A stretch of 64,000 nucleotides of DNA from assembly GCF_016741815.1 (NCBI RefSeq), contig NZ_JAERRJ010000010.1, positions 1 through 64,000 on the forward strand. The letters run 5' to 3'. Positions within the stretch are counted from its first letter, which is position 1, and every line of letters begins with the position of its first letter. The notes beneath the pieces were generated by a model. It was not told the origin of the DNA, made no database searches, and saw only the letters and a list, made by a program, of their open reading frames with translations. Below are positions 1 through 8,121 of the stretch, in pieces. Source of the stretch: Nocardia acididurans (GTDB taxonomy: Bacteria > Actinomycetota > Actinomycetes > Mycobacteriales > Mycobacteriaceae). A program made the translations under genes and the position numbers.

Positions 1-92
1 TTTCTGCCGGTGAAACGCGTGTGCGTAGTGGTCGTGTCCCCCTCCGGACACTTCGAAGATCGAAGCCCTTCCTGTACAGGAAGGGCTTTTTT
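1..92 (+). ncRNA. possible 3' part of a 6C-like small RNA
   Basis: No coding frame is convincing here. A hairpin with arms GTGTCC and GGACAC around a C-rich CCCTCC loop lies at about 35-52 and is followed after 10 nt by a strong intrinsic terminator. C-loop hairpin plus terminator is how I recall the end of the actinobacterial 6C RNA, a family reported near parA-like genes; a ParA gene lies 3.7 kb downstream. The 5' part is outside the window, so this is an inference from one hairpin. It could equally be the untranslated tail of an upstream gene. Confidence 0.35.
63..92 (+). terminator. intrinsic terminator
   Basis: Perfect 10-bp stem AAGCCCTTCC/GGAAGGGCTT with a 6-nt TGTACA loop, running into TTTTTT. 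It ends whatever transcript enters from the left. The 75 bases after it, before the first gene, show nothing else I can name. Confidence 0.9.
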
Positions 93-167
93 CGTTGCTG
101 GCCCGCGTGTGTGGCTCCATGGTTGGGGCGTCGGCGTGTGGCAGTGTGATGGCCGGAGGTGGTGCCG

Positions 168-1250
168 GTGACGCGGAGGAGCCGTCTGTTTCTGCTGGTG
201 GGGGCGCTTGTGGTGGATACCCTGCTTGTTGTGGGGGCCTTCGGATACCGGGCGGTGACGACTCCGATTGCGGGTCGGGCGAATCCGGTGGTGGCTCAGG
301 TCGGTCTCGGCGTGATCGCCACCGTCGATCCGTGTGGGTTTGTCACCTCGGATGTAGTGGGCGGTCCGGGGATCGTGGTGCGGGGGGTTCGGCCGCTGGC
401 GTTGCGGAGTTGCTTTGCGCTGGTGGGAAGACCTGATCAGGCTGGCCGGGGAGTGGTGCTCGATGTCGAGGTGATCGATGGCTTCGACCTCGACCGTTAT
501 CGAGACAATGGGCTGACAGTCCGGGATCAGGGCGCTGTTCATCGTGCGATCGGTGCGGAAATCCCTTCGCGGGCATCGGGTGTCGGTGACGTCATGATCG
601 ATATCGTGTACCACGACAATGGCGATGCCGTGGTTACCCGCGCCTCGTGGACGGGTCCCGCTCCTGACCCCGGCGCGGAAATCGATCAGCGGGCCGTCGC
701 CGCGCGGGTCGGCGACGCGGCAGCGCACGCAATGGCCACCGGCGCGTTCCGGCATCTGACCTACCCGGCGGATTCGGCGGCGGCGGTGGACCTGTGCAGC
801 CGGCTCACGGCCTCGACACTGGATCCCGGGCTGGATATCCCGGGAACCCGATCCGCGCGGTTGTCCCGCAACGACTGCCGGTGGACTGTGCGGTCCGGAG
901 AAATTCACCGCTCGGTCGAAATCCGCGTGCGCCTGGATTTGCAGCGCAACCAGGGAGTATTCCCGAATCGCCCCAACACGACGGTCGACGGCCGACCAAC
1001 TCAGGTCTGGATACTCGACAACGTTCCCTACGCCTCCGAGGCCGCAAAATCCTGCCTCTACGCGACGAATGCGAAAGTCTGGAATCCCTGGCCCGGCTAC
1101 CGCATCGTCCCCGATACCCCCGAACACCCGGACCCGTCCCTGGTGGAGGTGGTCGAGGTCAGCGTCGCGTGGGCACCCGACGAGGACGAGCGCAGAGTAT
1201 GCGAGTCCGCCGCCCGAATCGCATGGGAGCTGTGGCCGTCGATTCCGTAG
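168..1250 (+). CDS. membrane-anchored protein with two DUF3558-like halves
   Basis: 360 residues. The N-terminus is a basic MTRRSR stretch followed by one hydrophobic helix (about residues 6-27), so the rest should lie outside the membrane. Two halves each carry a DPCGF/VDLCSR-type start followed about 30 residues later by a second Cys (RSCF; NDCRW), the pattern of DUF3558, an actinobacterial envelope family of unknown function; here it appears duplicated. No lipobox is seen, unlike many DUF3558 lipoproteins. GTG168 is chosen because GGAGG at 155-159 sits 8 nt upstream; the in-frame GTG at 159 overlaps that ribosome site. Family assignment is by eye from the Cys pattern. Confidence 0.7.
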   Translation: MTRRSRLFLLVGALVVDTLLVVGAFGYRAVTTPIAGRANPVVAQVGLGVIATVDPCGFVTSDVVGGPGIVVRGVRPLALRSCFALVGRPDQAGRGVVLDVEVIDGFDLDRYRDNGLTVRDQGAVHRAIGAEIPSRASGVGDVMIDIVYHDNGDAVVTRASWTGPAPDPGAEIDQRAVAARVGDAAAHAMATGAFRHLTYPADSAAAVDLCSRLTASTLDPGLDIPGTRSARLSRNDCRWTVRSGEIHRSVEIRVRLDLQRNQGVFPNRPNTTVDGRPTQVWILDNVPYASEAAKSCLYATNAKVWNPWPGYRIVPDTPEHPDPSLVEVVEVSVAWAPDEDERRVCESAARIAWELWPSIP

Positions 1251-1331
1251 CTTGGAGCTCGTCGGGGCCGCGTGCTGTGTCGGCCCTGTGGTAGATCTTG
1301 GTGCGTCATATTCAGAGCTTTAGGGGAACAC

Positions 1332-2138
1332 GTGCTGCACCAGCGCATTCCATTCGATATCGATTCCATGCCTCGGGGTGGGCCGGACGCTTCGTGGCTG
1401 GATCGGAAGCTGCAGACTGATCGGCTGGAATACACCGACCGCTCCGATGTTCCGGGGACGGTCAAGGAGAAGATTGTCGCGGCGCTGGTGCAGATCGGCA
1501 CCAAATACGGTACCCACGAGGCCAATTCGGTGCTGGTGGCGAACATGGTCGCTGATATTCCGGAGCCGCGGATTCTGGAACTCGGTGCGGGACATGGTTT
1601 GCTGTCGCGTCGGGTGCTGGAGTTGCATCCGGGGGCTTCGGTGACGGTGACCGATATCGATCCCGCGCTGGTGGCCGGGATGGCGGCCGGGCCCTTGGGC
1701 GCGCATCCGCGCGCTACCGTGCGGGCCGTGGACGCCACGGCCATCGACGCGCCCGACGACAGTTTCGACCTGGTGGTGTTCGCCGCGGCGTTTCATCACC
1801 TGCCGCCGGCCGCTGCGGCGCGAGCCATCGCGGAGGGCACCCGGGTGGGCGCGAAATTCCTTGTTGTCGACGGCATTCGGCCCACAGCCGGAAAACTGCT
1901 GCTGCGCTACCTCACCTTGCCACCCATTGTCGGTGCGGTGATGCTGCTGAGTCTGCGGACCCCGCTCTCGGCGATCGGACCGACCGTGCACGACTCCTTC
2001 ATCACCTGTCTCCGCCACTACAGCCGCTCCGCCTTCGAAACACTTGCGGCAGCAGCGGATTCGCCTGTCGCCGTGGAGTTCCCGGCAACCGACCGCATCG
2101 AGAACGATGACCATCCGGTGATCTTCACCAGATCCTGA
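1332..2138 (+). CDS. class I SAM-dependent methyltransferase
   Basis: 268 residues. Motif I ILELGAGHGLL (about 81-91), an acidic end of strand 2 in TDIDPA, and the motif IV/post-motif stretch FDLVVFAAAFHHLPP identify a Rossmann-fold methyltransferase. A hydrophobic C-terminal segment (LTLPPIVGAVMLLSL) might touch membrane or a lipid substrate. The substrate cannot be read from sequence. GTG1332 is preferred over upstream in-frame starts because AGGGGA lies at 1322-1327. It stands alone between two unrelated envelope proteins. Confidence 0.8.
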   Translation: MLHQRIPFDIDSMPRGGPDASWLDRKLQTDRLEYTDRSDVPGTVKEKIVAALVQIGTKYGTHEANSVLVANMVADIPEPRILELGAGHGLLSRRVLELHPGASVTVTDIDPALVAGMAAGPLGAHPRATVRAVDATAIDAPDDSFDLVVFAAAFHHLPPAAAARAIAEGTRVGAKFLVVDGIRPTAGKLLLRYLTLPPIVGAVMLLSLRTPLSAIGPTVHDSFITCLRHYSRSAFETLAAAADSPVAVEFPATDRIENDDHPVIFTRS

Positions 2139-2157
2139 AACCCTGCGGTGGCGGTCG

Positions 2158-2163
2158 TATGCT
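2158..2163 (+). promoter_or_regulatory. candidate -10 hexamer for the LprI-like gene
   Basis: TATGCT fits TANNNT and would give a start near 2170 and a leader of about 55 nt before ATG2226. No clear -35 is visible. Confidence 0.4.
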
Positions 2164-2225
2164 GACCGGCGGGACGGTCGGGTTGCCGATGTGCCTGTGA
2201 GAGTTCGAGATTGAAGGGGACGTCG

Positions 2226-3242
2226 ATGTCGCCTGGGTATCCTCCGCCCGATGATGATTTGTCCTGGCAGGACACTGATGTGTTCGAGCCGATTCGGGAT
2301 GATCCCTATGGGGCGGAGTCGGTGGGGCGGGGGCCGGCGCGGTCGTGGGTGTATGCGCTGGTTGTTGTGCTGGTGCTCGGGGTGGGGGCGGGGATAACCG
2401 TTGGTGGACTGTATCTTTCGGGGGCGGTGGGGCCGGTGGCCACAGAGGCGGCCGTGACGACGAGTGCTCCGGTGGTGGTCGCGTCGGCGCAGACGACTAC
2501 GGCTGCGGCTGTTCCGGTTTATGTGGGGATTGTCGAACCTTGGTCGGGTGGTGCGGCGCAGGAGCAGGGCGGTGCCGAGGAGTGTTCGGTGAGCGATGGC
2601 TCCACGGCGGCGATCATCGAGTGTTATCGGGTCCGGACCGAGCATGTCGACGCTCAGATCAACAGTGCGCGAAAGGCGTTGTTCGGTACGGCCGATGCCG
2701 CCGAGCGCAAGGCCATGGTGAACGAGGATGCGGCGTGGCTGGCGGCGCGGGCCACGGTGTGCGGGGCGCGGCCGGCGAGTGGTGGGAGCGTGGACCGGAT
2801 CTATGCGGCCCAGTGCGTGTTTGACGTGTCCGATGCTCGGCTCGCCGAGGTGAACGAGGAGTCGCTGCCGCTGGCGACATTGACCATGGGCAAGTCGCTG
2901 GAGAGCGGGTTGCTGGCGTGGTACACCACGCCGAAGGGCAGTCAGATCAGCGCGTATCAGAGCGGGTCGACCAGGGATGCGATCGTGTGCTTCGCGGTGA
3001 TCGGCGGTCATGCCGGATTCACGGTCAACACAGATCAATTCACCTTTGTCGTGGGTGCGCAGACCTTGAAGGGGCAGCAGCTCGGGTCCGATATGACTGT
3101 CGACGGTTATCAGGTCGGCACGGGCGAGCTGATCAACTTCTGTATGCGGTACGACGATGCGAAGCACGGTTCGAAGCAGGGGAGCGCGACCTATTCGCCG
3201 GGCTCCCCGGCAGCGATGTGGGCGGTGAAGAAGTCCGGCTGA
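2226..3242 (+). CDS. membrane-anchored protein with LprI-like (DUF1311) domain
   Basis: 338 residues. A cytoplasmic proline/aspartate-rich N-terminus (about 1-39) precedes one transmembrane helix (about 40-64) and a Thr/Ala-rich linker. Residues about 120-210 carry the LprI/DUF1311 pattern: EC..., W-A-A-R-A-T-V-C, AAQC, then a D-A-R-L...V end, with spaced Cys. In mycobacteria LprI is a lysozyme-inhibiting lipoprotein; here anchoring is by a helix rather than a lipid. The C-terminal 120 residues are unassigned. ATG2226 is chosen because AAGGGGA lies at 2214-2220. It converges with the next gene. Confidence 0.65.
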   Translation: MSPGYPPPDDDLSWQDTDVFEPIRDDPYGAESVGRGPARSWVYALVVVLVLGVGAGITVGGLYLSGAVGPVATEAAVTTSAPVVVASAQTTTAAAVPVYVGIVEPWSGGAAQEQGGAEECSVSDGSTAAIIECYRVRTEHVDAQINSARKALFGTADAAERKAMVNEDAAWLAARATVCGARPASGGSVDRIYAAQCVFDVSDARLAEVNEESLPLATLTMGKSLESGLLAWYTTPKGSQISAYQSGSTRDAIVCFAVIGGHAGFTVNTDQFTFVVGAQTLKGQQLGSDMTVDGYQVGTGELINFCMRYDDAKHGSKQGSATYSPGSPAAMWAVKKSG

Positions 3243-3270
3243 CCGGTGCCGACCGGGCTCGGGCGGCGAA

Positions 3271-3744
3271 TCAGTAGACGGTGAAGGTGGTTTCGCTCGG
3301 CGAGTGCGGGAAGTTGGTGTTCAGTGAGAACGCCACTCGGCCCGCACCCGTCACCAGGCGCACGTTTCCGGCCTGTGGCGCGAGCCAGAAGAATGGGGTG
3401 CCGTTGCCGCTGCCGAGGAAGACCGATCCCCAGCCCGACGCGCCGGTGTCGAGGTTGTGCCAGTTGACGGTGGCGGTGACCGAGCACCATGGTGCGGGTA
3501 CGCCGAACACCTTCAGCCAGCCGCGCACATTCAGGTCGACGGTGCCCGCGACATCCCCGTCGGGGTAGACGTTGCCGATCGCCCAGACGTCGCCGGAGCA
3601 GCCGAGTCCGTCGGCTCCCGTAGTGGTCAAAGGCAATTCGACCGGGATGTAGTTGGAGGCGGAGGCGGGCGCGCTCGTGCCGATCAGTGTCGCGGTCGCG
3701 AGGGCGGCGGCGGCCGTGAGCGTGCCGAGTCGTCCGAGTGGCAT
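3271..3744 (-). CDS. small secreted protein, function unknown
   Basis: 157 residues. MPLGRLGT then a hydrophobic Ala/Thr core and an APASAS cleavage region give a clear Sec signal peptide of about 29 residues. The mature part is about 128 residues, rich in Gly, Trp and aromatic residues, with two cysteines (GLGCSGD and PWCSVT) that could form a disulfide. I recognise no family; the make-up suggests a beta-rich exported protein. The start is set at 3744 because GGAAGG precedes it by 7 nt; an upstream in-frame ATG at 3789 lacks a site and would place extra residues before the signal. Confidence 0.7.
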   Translation of the reverse strand: MPLGRLGTLTAAAALATATLIGTSAPASASNYIPVELPLTTTGADGLGCSGDVWAIGNVYPDGDVAGTVDLNVRGWLKVFGVPAPWCSVTATVNWHNLDTGASGWGSVFLGSGNGTPFFWLAPQAGNVRLVTGAGRVAFSLNTNFPHSPSETTFTVY

Positions 3745-3822
3745 GGTGGAACCTTCCGACGCAGGGGGTGTCCGTGAGAAAAGACTCATCAGTCATTACC
3801 ATCGGCGCGGGGGTCGTACCGT

Positions 3823-3835
3823 TAGCCTGGCGACA
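3823..3835 (+). promoter_or_regulatory. leaderless promoter of the ParA gene
   Basis: TAGCCT at 3823-3828 ends 6 nt before ATG3835, putting the expected transcript start on or next to the A of the start codon. No ribosome site precedes this ATG. Confidence 0.55.
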
Positions 3836-4656
3836 TGTCGGCAAACCTTCCCTCGAGAGAGAATCAGCAACCTCGCGGCGAAGCGCGGGTCGTCGCACTC
3901 TGCAATCAGAAGGGTGGCGTGGGCAAGACCACCTCGACCATCAACCTGGGTGCGGCCCTGGCGGAATGCGGGCAGCGGGTGCTGCTGGTCGACCTGGATC
4001 CGCAGGGCGCGCTGTCCGCCGGACTCGGGGTCGCCCACAACGACCTGGTGGTTACCATCTACGACCTGCTCGGCAAGTCCGCGCCGCTGGTCGACGAGGT
4101 ACTCATGAAGACCGGTGTCGAGCGGATGGATTTGCTGCCCAGCAATATCGATCTGTCGGCGGCGGAGATCCAGCTGGTCAACGAGGTCGGGCGCGAACAC
4201 GCGCTGCGGCGGGTGCTGGATCAGGTGCGCGACCGCTACGACTACATCCTCATCGACTGTCAGCCCGCGTTGAGCGTACTCACCGTTAACGCACTCGCCT
4301 GCGCGGACGGCGTGATCATTCCGATGGAGTGCGAGTTCTTCTCGCTGCGCGGACTGGCCCTGCTGACCGACACCATGGAGAAGGTGCGCGATCGGCTGAA
4401 CCCGAAACTCACCCTGTACGGGATCGTCGTCACCATGTTCGACGCGCGGCTGCTGCATTCGCGGCAGGTGCGGGCCCGCGTGGAGGAGGTGTTCGGCGGC
4501 AGCGTCTACGAGACGGCCATCTCCCGGACTGTCCGCTTCCCCGACGCCACCATCGCCGGTGAGCCCATCACCTCGTGGGCGCCCAAATCCAATGGCGCCG
4601 AACAGTATCGGGCCCTGGCCCGCGAGGTGCTGCAGCAAGCCGGACGATCAGCGTGA
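3835..4656 (+). CDS. orphan ParA/Soj-family ATPase
   Basis: 273 residues, full length for the Soj/MinD/ParA class. The deviant Walker A KGGVGKTT is at about 26-33, the switch/Walker A' DLDPQGALS at about 53-61, and the Walker B-like YDYILIDCQPA at about 137-147. The sequence resembles the ParA-like protein that in mycobacteria precedes scpA-scpB (Rv1708 type). Here neither parB nor scpA/scpB follows; the next gene is an unrelated antisense hydrolase. Walker B continues CQPALSVLTVN rather than the CQPSLGLLTVN I remember for the scp-linked form. It may be a second, relocated paralogue that positions some cargo; partner unknown. Confidence 0.85.
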   Translation: MSANLPSRENQQPRGEARVVALCNQKGGVGKTTSTINLGAALAECGQRVLLVDLDPQGALSAGLGVAHNDLVVTIYDLLGKSAPLVDEVLMKTGVERMDLLPSNIDLSAAEIQLVNEVGREHALRRVLDQVRDRYDYILIDCQPALSVLTVNALACADGVIIPMECEFFSLRGLALLTDTMEKVRDRLNPKLTLYGIVVTMFDARLLHSRQVRARVEEVFGGSVYETAISRTVRFPDATIAGEPITSWAPKSNGAEQYRALAREVLQQAGRSA

Positions 4657-4721
4657 TCCGGGTGTCCTGAGCTGGAATCGCTTCGACGGTGGCGCACCCG
4701 AATCGCACGCGGCTTCGGATG

Positions 4722-5600
4722 TCACGCCGTGTGCGCGAGCAGCTGCGCGGCGACGGCATCCCAGGTGTGCGGCGGGAAGACCTCGTGGCCGGTCTGCTCC
4801 AGTGGAACGAATCGCGCTCCCGGGATCTCGGCCGCGAGGGTGCGGCCGTGCTCGATCGGGAACAGCGGATCCTCGGTGCCGTGCAGCACGAGTGTCGGAA
4901 TCGCGATCTGCCCCAGCCGATCTCGCCACGGGTCCCCGGCCTCGATCAGATACGGGTTGGTGAGCTGTGCGGCGATATCGGCCGCGCGGTACACCACCCG
5001 GTGCGCGTTGTCCTGCTGTGCCGCCAGGTCGAACGGGCGCGAGGTGGCGGCGAAGGGCCGCATGGCATCGACGAGGTAGTCGACGACCGCGTCCTTGTCG
5101 GCCCAGTCCGGCGTGGGGGCCTCTCCGGCGAAGTAGGCCGCCAATTCCGGTGTCAGCCCGGGGAGATCGGGCTGCTGGTGGCCGGGGCCGCCCGGTGTTC
5201 CGGACATGATCGACAGGGTGGCCACCAGTTCCGGATGATCCAGGGCGACCAGCTGTGCGACCGCGGATCCCTGCGACATGCCGACCAGATGTGCCGGTCC
5301 GAGTTCGAGCGTCTCGATCACCGCGGCCGCGTCGGCGACCAGGTCGCGCAGGTCGTATTCCGGCGCGCCGACCGGGTAGGTGGTCGACCGCCCGGCGTCG
5401 CGGCTGTCGAAGCGGACGACGTGCCGACCGCCCGCCACCAGGCGCTCGATGAATCCGTTCTCCCAGGCCAGCATTGATTCGCCGGCCCCGTGCAGCAGCA
5501 GCACGCTCGGCTGCGTGGGATCGCCGAAGCTCTCGACGCTCAACTCCACGCCGTTGATCTTGATGCTCTGTTCGCCGGTGCTCATGCCGTTCGTGCTCAC
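4722..5600 (-). CDS. alpha/beta hydrolase
   Basis: 292 residues. Oxyanion-hole LLLHGAGES (about 34-42), nucleophile elbow GMSQGSA (Ser near 108), acid Asp in HGTEDPLFP, and catalytic His in QTGHEVFP complete the triad of the alpha/beta-hydrolase fold. Similar proteins include haloperoxidase-like and lactone or ester hydrolases; the substrate is unknown. There is no signal peptide, so it is cytoplasmic. GTG5600 is supported by GGAGG 9 nt upstream. It is divergent from a MarR regulator and one perfect palindrome lies just upstream of its start, so it is the probable regulated target. Confidence 0.85.
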   Translation of the reverse strand: MSTNGMSTGEQSIKINGVELSVESFGDPTQPSVLLLHGAGESMLAWENGFIERLVAGGRHVVRFDSRDAGRSTTYPVGAPEYDLRDLVADAAAVIETLELGPAHLVGMSQGSAVAQLVALDHPELVATLSIMSGTPGGPGHQQPDLPGLTPELAAYFAGEAPTPDWADKDAVVDYLVDAMRPFAATSRPFDLAAQQDNAHRVVYRAADIAAQLTNPYLIEAGDPWRDRLGQIAIPTLVLHGTEDPLFPIEHGRTLAAEIPGARFVPLEQTGHEVFPPHTWDAVAAQLLAHTA

Positions 5601-5616
5601 TGCCTTGCCTCCAGTT

Positions 5617-5630
5617 CGTTACATGTAACG
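5617..5630. promoter_or_regulatory. MarR-type operator 1
   Basis: Perfect 14-bp palindrome CGTTACATGTAACG, 16 nt upstream of the hydrolase start. It shares the TTACATGTAA core with operator 2, 33 bp away centre to centre (about three helical turns). Confidence 0.75.
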
Positions 5631-5649
5631 CAAACCATAGCCGCACATT

Positions 5650-5663
5650 CGTTACATGTAAAC
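5650..5663. promoter_or_regulatory. MarR-type operator 2
   Basis: CGTTACATGTAAAC repeats the core palindrome and lies where the -35 region of the regulator promoter would be (candidate -10 TAAACT at 5673-5678, ATG5686). Binding here would autorepress the regulator. Confidence 0.75.
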
Positions 5664-5685
5664 AACTTGAGCTAAACTCGCTGCC

Positions 5686-6147
5686 ATGGCTCGCGATTCG
5701 GATACGACACTCGACGGCCGGGCCCGAGCGGCCTGGACCGCCTATCGTCGCCTGCGCGAGCGAATCGACGCCGAAATCGCCCGCGATCTGGAACGCGACA
5801 GCGGATTGTCGATGCCCGACTACGAGGTGCTCGCCGCGCTGGACGAGTTGGAGAGCCCGGACGCCTGCATCCGGGTGCGCGGGCTGGCCGCCGAATTGGG
5901 TTGGGCGCACAGCAGACTGTCCCGGCAACTGGGCCGGATGGAACAGCGCGGCCTGATCGCCCGCGAGCCCTGCGAACGCGACGGCCGCGGCGACGACGTC
6001 CTGCTCACCGGCGAGGGCCGCGCACTCTTCGAATCCGCGACGCCCGCGCACCGAGAATCGGTGCACGAGCGGTTCACCGGCCTGCTGTCGGCAGACCAGC
6101 TCGATACTCTCATCGCCATCGAGCGCGCGCTGGGCGGAGCTGGTTAG
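5686..6147 (+). CDS. MarR-family transcriptional regulator
   Basis: 153 residues, normal MarR length. Helical dimer ends flank a winged helix: DYEVLAALDELES, the recognition segment LAAELGWAHSRLSRQLGRMEQRGLI (about 70-94) and the wing EPCERDGRGDDVLLT. Divergence from the hydrolase and the two shared palindromes make it the likely repressor of both. Its start is almost leaderless: TAAACT ends 7 nt before the ATG. The effector is unknown; hydrolase substrate or product is the obvious guess. Its stop overlaps the stop of the next, convergent gene by 4 nt. Confidence 0.9.
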   Translation: MARDSDTTLDGRARAAWTAYRRLRERIDAEIARDLERDSGLSMPDYEVLAALDELESPDACIRVRGLAAELGWAHSRLSRQLGRMEQRGLIAREPCERDGRGDDVLLTGEGRALFESATPAHRESVHERFTGLLSADQLDTLIAIERALGGAG

Positions 6148-6749
6148 CGCACCTCGATGCTCGGCTCCTCCGACTTCTCCGATTTGTCCGCCGGTGTGAA
6201 GAGCGCCCAGATCGGACCGACGGCCAGCCAGATCAGCAGCACCGTGGTGAGCCTGCTCATCCAGTACCAGAGCGCCTCGGTGCGGTCGGGCGAGCCGACC
6301 ACGAAGACCAGCAGCAGCATGGTGCCGCAGGCAATCGCCCAGGCCAGCAGGCACTTCCGCCACTCGCGCCATTCGTAGGCCAGGCGTCCGGGGTCGTTGC
6401 GGCCCGGCGGTTTGGTGGGCGGCGGACCACCCGCGAAGCGATGGGCGACGCGTTCGTCGGCCCAGCGGATCACGCTGTGCCCGAAGGCCACACTGAATCC
6501 GAGATAGGCCGCGCCCAGGCCGTGGGCGGCAGTGGCGGTTCCGCCGCGCCCCAGGTCGAAGACGGTGGCGATCAGCAGGGCGACGTCCAGCAGCGGGGTG
6601 CTGATCAGCAGCACAGTGCTGACGCGACGCCACTTGAACAGATACCGGACCAGCAGCCCGGCACCGAGCAGTATCCAGAAACCGACCTCGGTCGCCGCGA
6701 TGAGCGCGGTGATCGGATTGGTGCGCAGTAGTTCGAAGAACCCCTCCAT
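6144..6749 (-). CDS. multi-pass membrane protein, function unknown
   Basis: 201 residues with about five hydrophobic helices: two near the N-terminus, one or two around the GTATAAHGLGAAYLGFSVAFGH segment, and two in the C-terminal third before a charged tail (DKSEKSEEP). The GTATAAHG...FGH...WADER pattern recalls the 2TM/YmcC-type proteins of Bacillus, also without known function. Start: ATG6749 begins immediately before the first helix; ATG6812 is an alternative adding an Arg-rich 21-residue extension. It converges with marR and is divergent from the sensor kinase gene. Confidence 0.65.
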   Translation of the reverse strand: MEGFFELLRTNPITALIAATEVGFWILLGAGLLVRYLFKWRRVSTVLLISTPLLDVALLIATVFDLGRGGTATAAHGLGAAYLGFSVAFGHSVIRWADERVAHRFAGGPPPTKPPGRNDPGRLAYEWREWRKCLLAWAIACGTMLLLVFVVGSPDRTEALWYWMSRLTTVLLIWLAVGPIWALFTPADKSEKSEEPSIEVR

Positions 6750-6891
6750 GACATCGAGCCTGGCCGGTACGGGGGTGCGTGCGCGTCGGCGGTCGGGGGC
6801 ATCGCGGGTCATCACTTCGTAGCATGCGCAGCGCGCCGAATCCGACGTTCGATCGAGGTTGCCGGGCTCGCGGCTGTGCTGAGATGGAGTC

Positions 6892-8121
6892 ATGCGGTGG
6901 CCGAGGGTCGGAGACTGGCCCGTCTGGCAACGGGACGGGCTGATGAGCGCTGCCTGCTTCGTGGTGGGCAGTCTGCTGCTGCTGTCCCGGCTGCCGCTGA
7001 TCGTGCGATTCGGGGAACCGGCCGTCGCACCCGCGCCGGGGTGGCTGGAGTACGCGGCGCTGGCCGCGATCTGCTGTGCGCAGCTGTTCCGCACCCGTGC
7101 GCCGATCGCCGCGCTGCTGGGCGGCGTGGCGGTGGTGGGTGTGGCCGCGCCGCTGGTCGGGCTGAGTATCGGCGTGCTGTACGTACTTTCGGATCTGCTG
7201 TACAGCGCGACCCTGAACAGTTCGCTGCGCGCCAATCGCGTGATCATCGCCGTGGTGGGCGTGCTGATCGTGGTGTCGGGCGTGGGATCCGGTGTGGCGA
7301 GCGGGGATTGGCGGCTGGGGCTGCTGACCCTGCTGGGGGTGGGCCTGTTCCCGGTGATCCCGGTGTGGTGGGCGACGGAGGTGCGCGCCCACCGCGCCCT
7401 GGCCGACGCCCAGCGTGAGCGCGCCGACCAGCTCGAGCGCATCGCCGAACTCGACCGCCGCGCCGCCGTCGCCGCCGAGCGCGCTCGGATGGCCCGCGAC
7501 CTGCACGATGTCATCGCCGGACATCTGTCGGCCATCGCGATCCAGTCCGAGGCGGCGCTGTCCATGGTGGACGGCGATCCGCAGGTCATGCGCACGGTGC
7601 TGAAGTCGGTGCGGGAGAACAGCGTTGCCTCCCTCACCGAGATGCGGGCCATGATCGGCCTGCTGCGCTCCGACGATCCGGAGAGCGAACCCCGCACCGC
7701 CCCGGCCCGCCTCGCGGACCTCGAACCCCTGCTGGAATCGGCCCGCGCCGCCGGGTTGAGCGTTCGATCGGAGGTGGACACACCCCCGGATCTGCCTGCG
7801 GCGGTGGACCTTTCCGCCTACCGCATTGTTCAGGAAGCCCTCACCAACGCGGTCAAGCACGCACCCGGCAGCGCGGCCGAAGTGATCGTCACCGCGCGCG
7901 AGGGCACACTGATGATCGACGTGACCGATCGTCGGGACGGCAGCGGCGGTCACGACGGCGCAGGGTTTCGCAACAAGCTGTCCGAAAGTGGTGGAGGTGG
8001 AACGGGTTTGACCACTATGCGCGAGCGCGCTCAGGCCGTCGGCGGAGTACTGGTCGCCGGGCCGCACGGCCATGGCTGGCAGGTCCGCGCGGAACTGCCG
8101 ATCCCGGGAGCCGCCCGATGA
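6892..8121 (+). CDS. NarL-type sensor histidine kinase
   Basis: 409 residues. Several N-terminal helices (about residues 18-165) form an integral-membrane sensor with no large outside domain. A short coiled coil leads to a HisKA_3 dimerisation helix with the phospho-acceptor in ARMARDLHDVIAGHLS (His near 204). The ATPase domain shows the N box EALTNAVKHA and a Gly-rich GGGGTGLTTMRERA. This is the class that pairs with LuxR-type regulators, and such a gene follows with a 4-nt ATGA overlap. The signal is unknown; the architecture resembles DesK/LiaS-like sensors of membrane state. Confidence 0.9.
   Translation: MRWPRVGDWPVWQRDGLMSAACFVVGSLLLLSRLPLIVRFGEPAVAPAPGWLEYAALAAICCAQLFRTRAPIAALLGGVAVVGVAAPLVGLSIGVLYVLSDLLYSATLNSSLRANRVIIAVVGVLIVVSGVGSGVASGDWRLGLLTLLGVGLFPVIPVWWATEVRAHRALADAQRERADQLERIAELDRRAAVAAERARMARDLHDVIAGHLSAIAIQSEAALSMVDGDPQVMRTVLKSVRENSVASLTEMRAMIGLLRSDDPESEPRTAPARLADLEPLLESARAAGLSVRSEVDTPPDLPAAVDLSAYRIVQEALTNAVKHAPGSAAEVIVTAREGTLMIDVTDRRDGSGGHDGAGFRNKLSESGGGGTGLTTMRERAQAVGGVLVAGPHGHGWQVRAELPIPGAAR

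Noticed and set aside
4648..8073. Very long open frame on the minus strand
   Set aside because: It covers the frames of the hydrolase, MarR, membrane protein and sensor kinase genes, which have clear family motifs. Only the hydrolase and membrane-protein stretches are real coding on this strand; the rest is open because of high GC.
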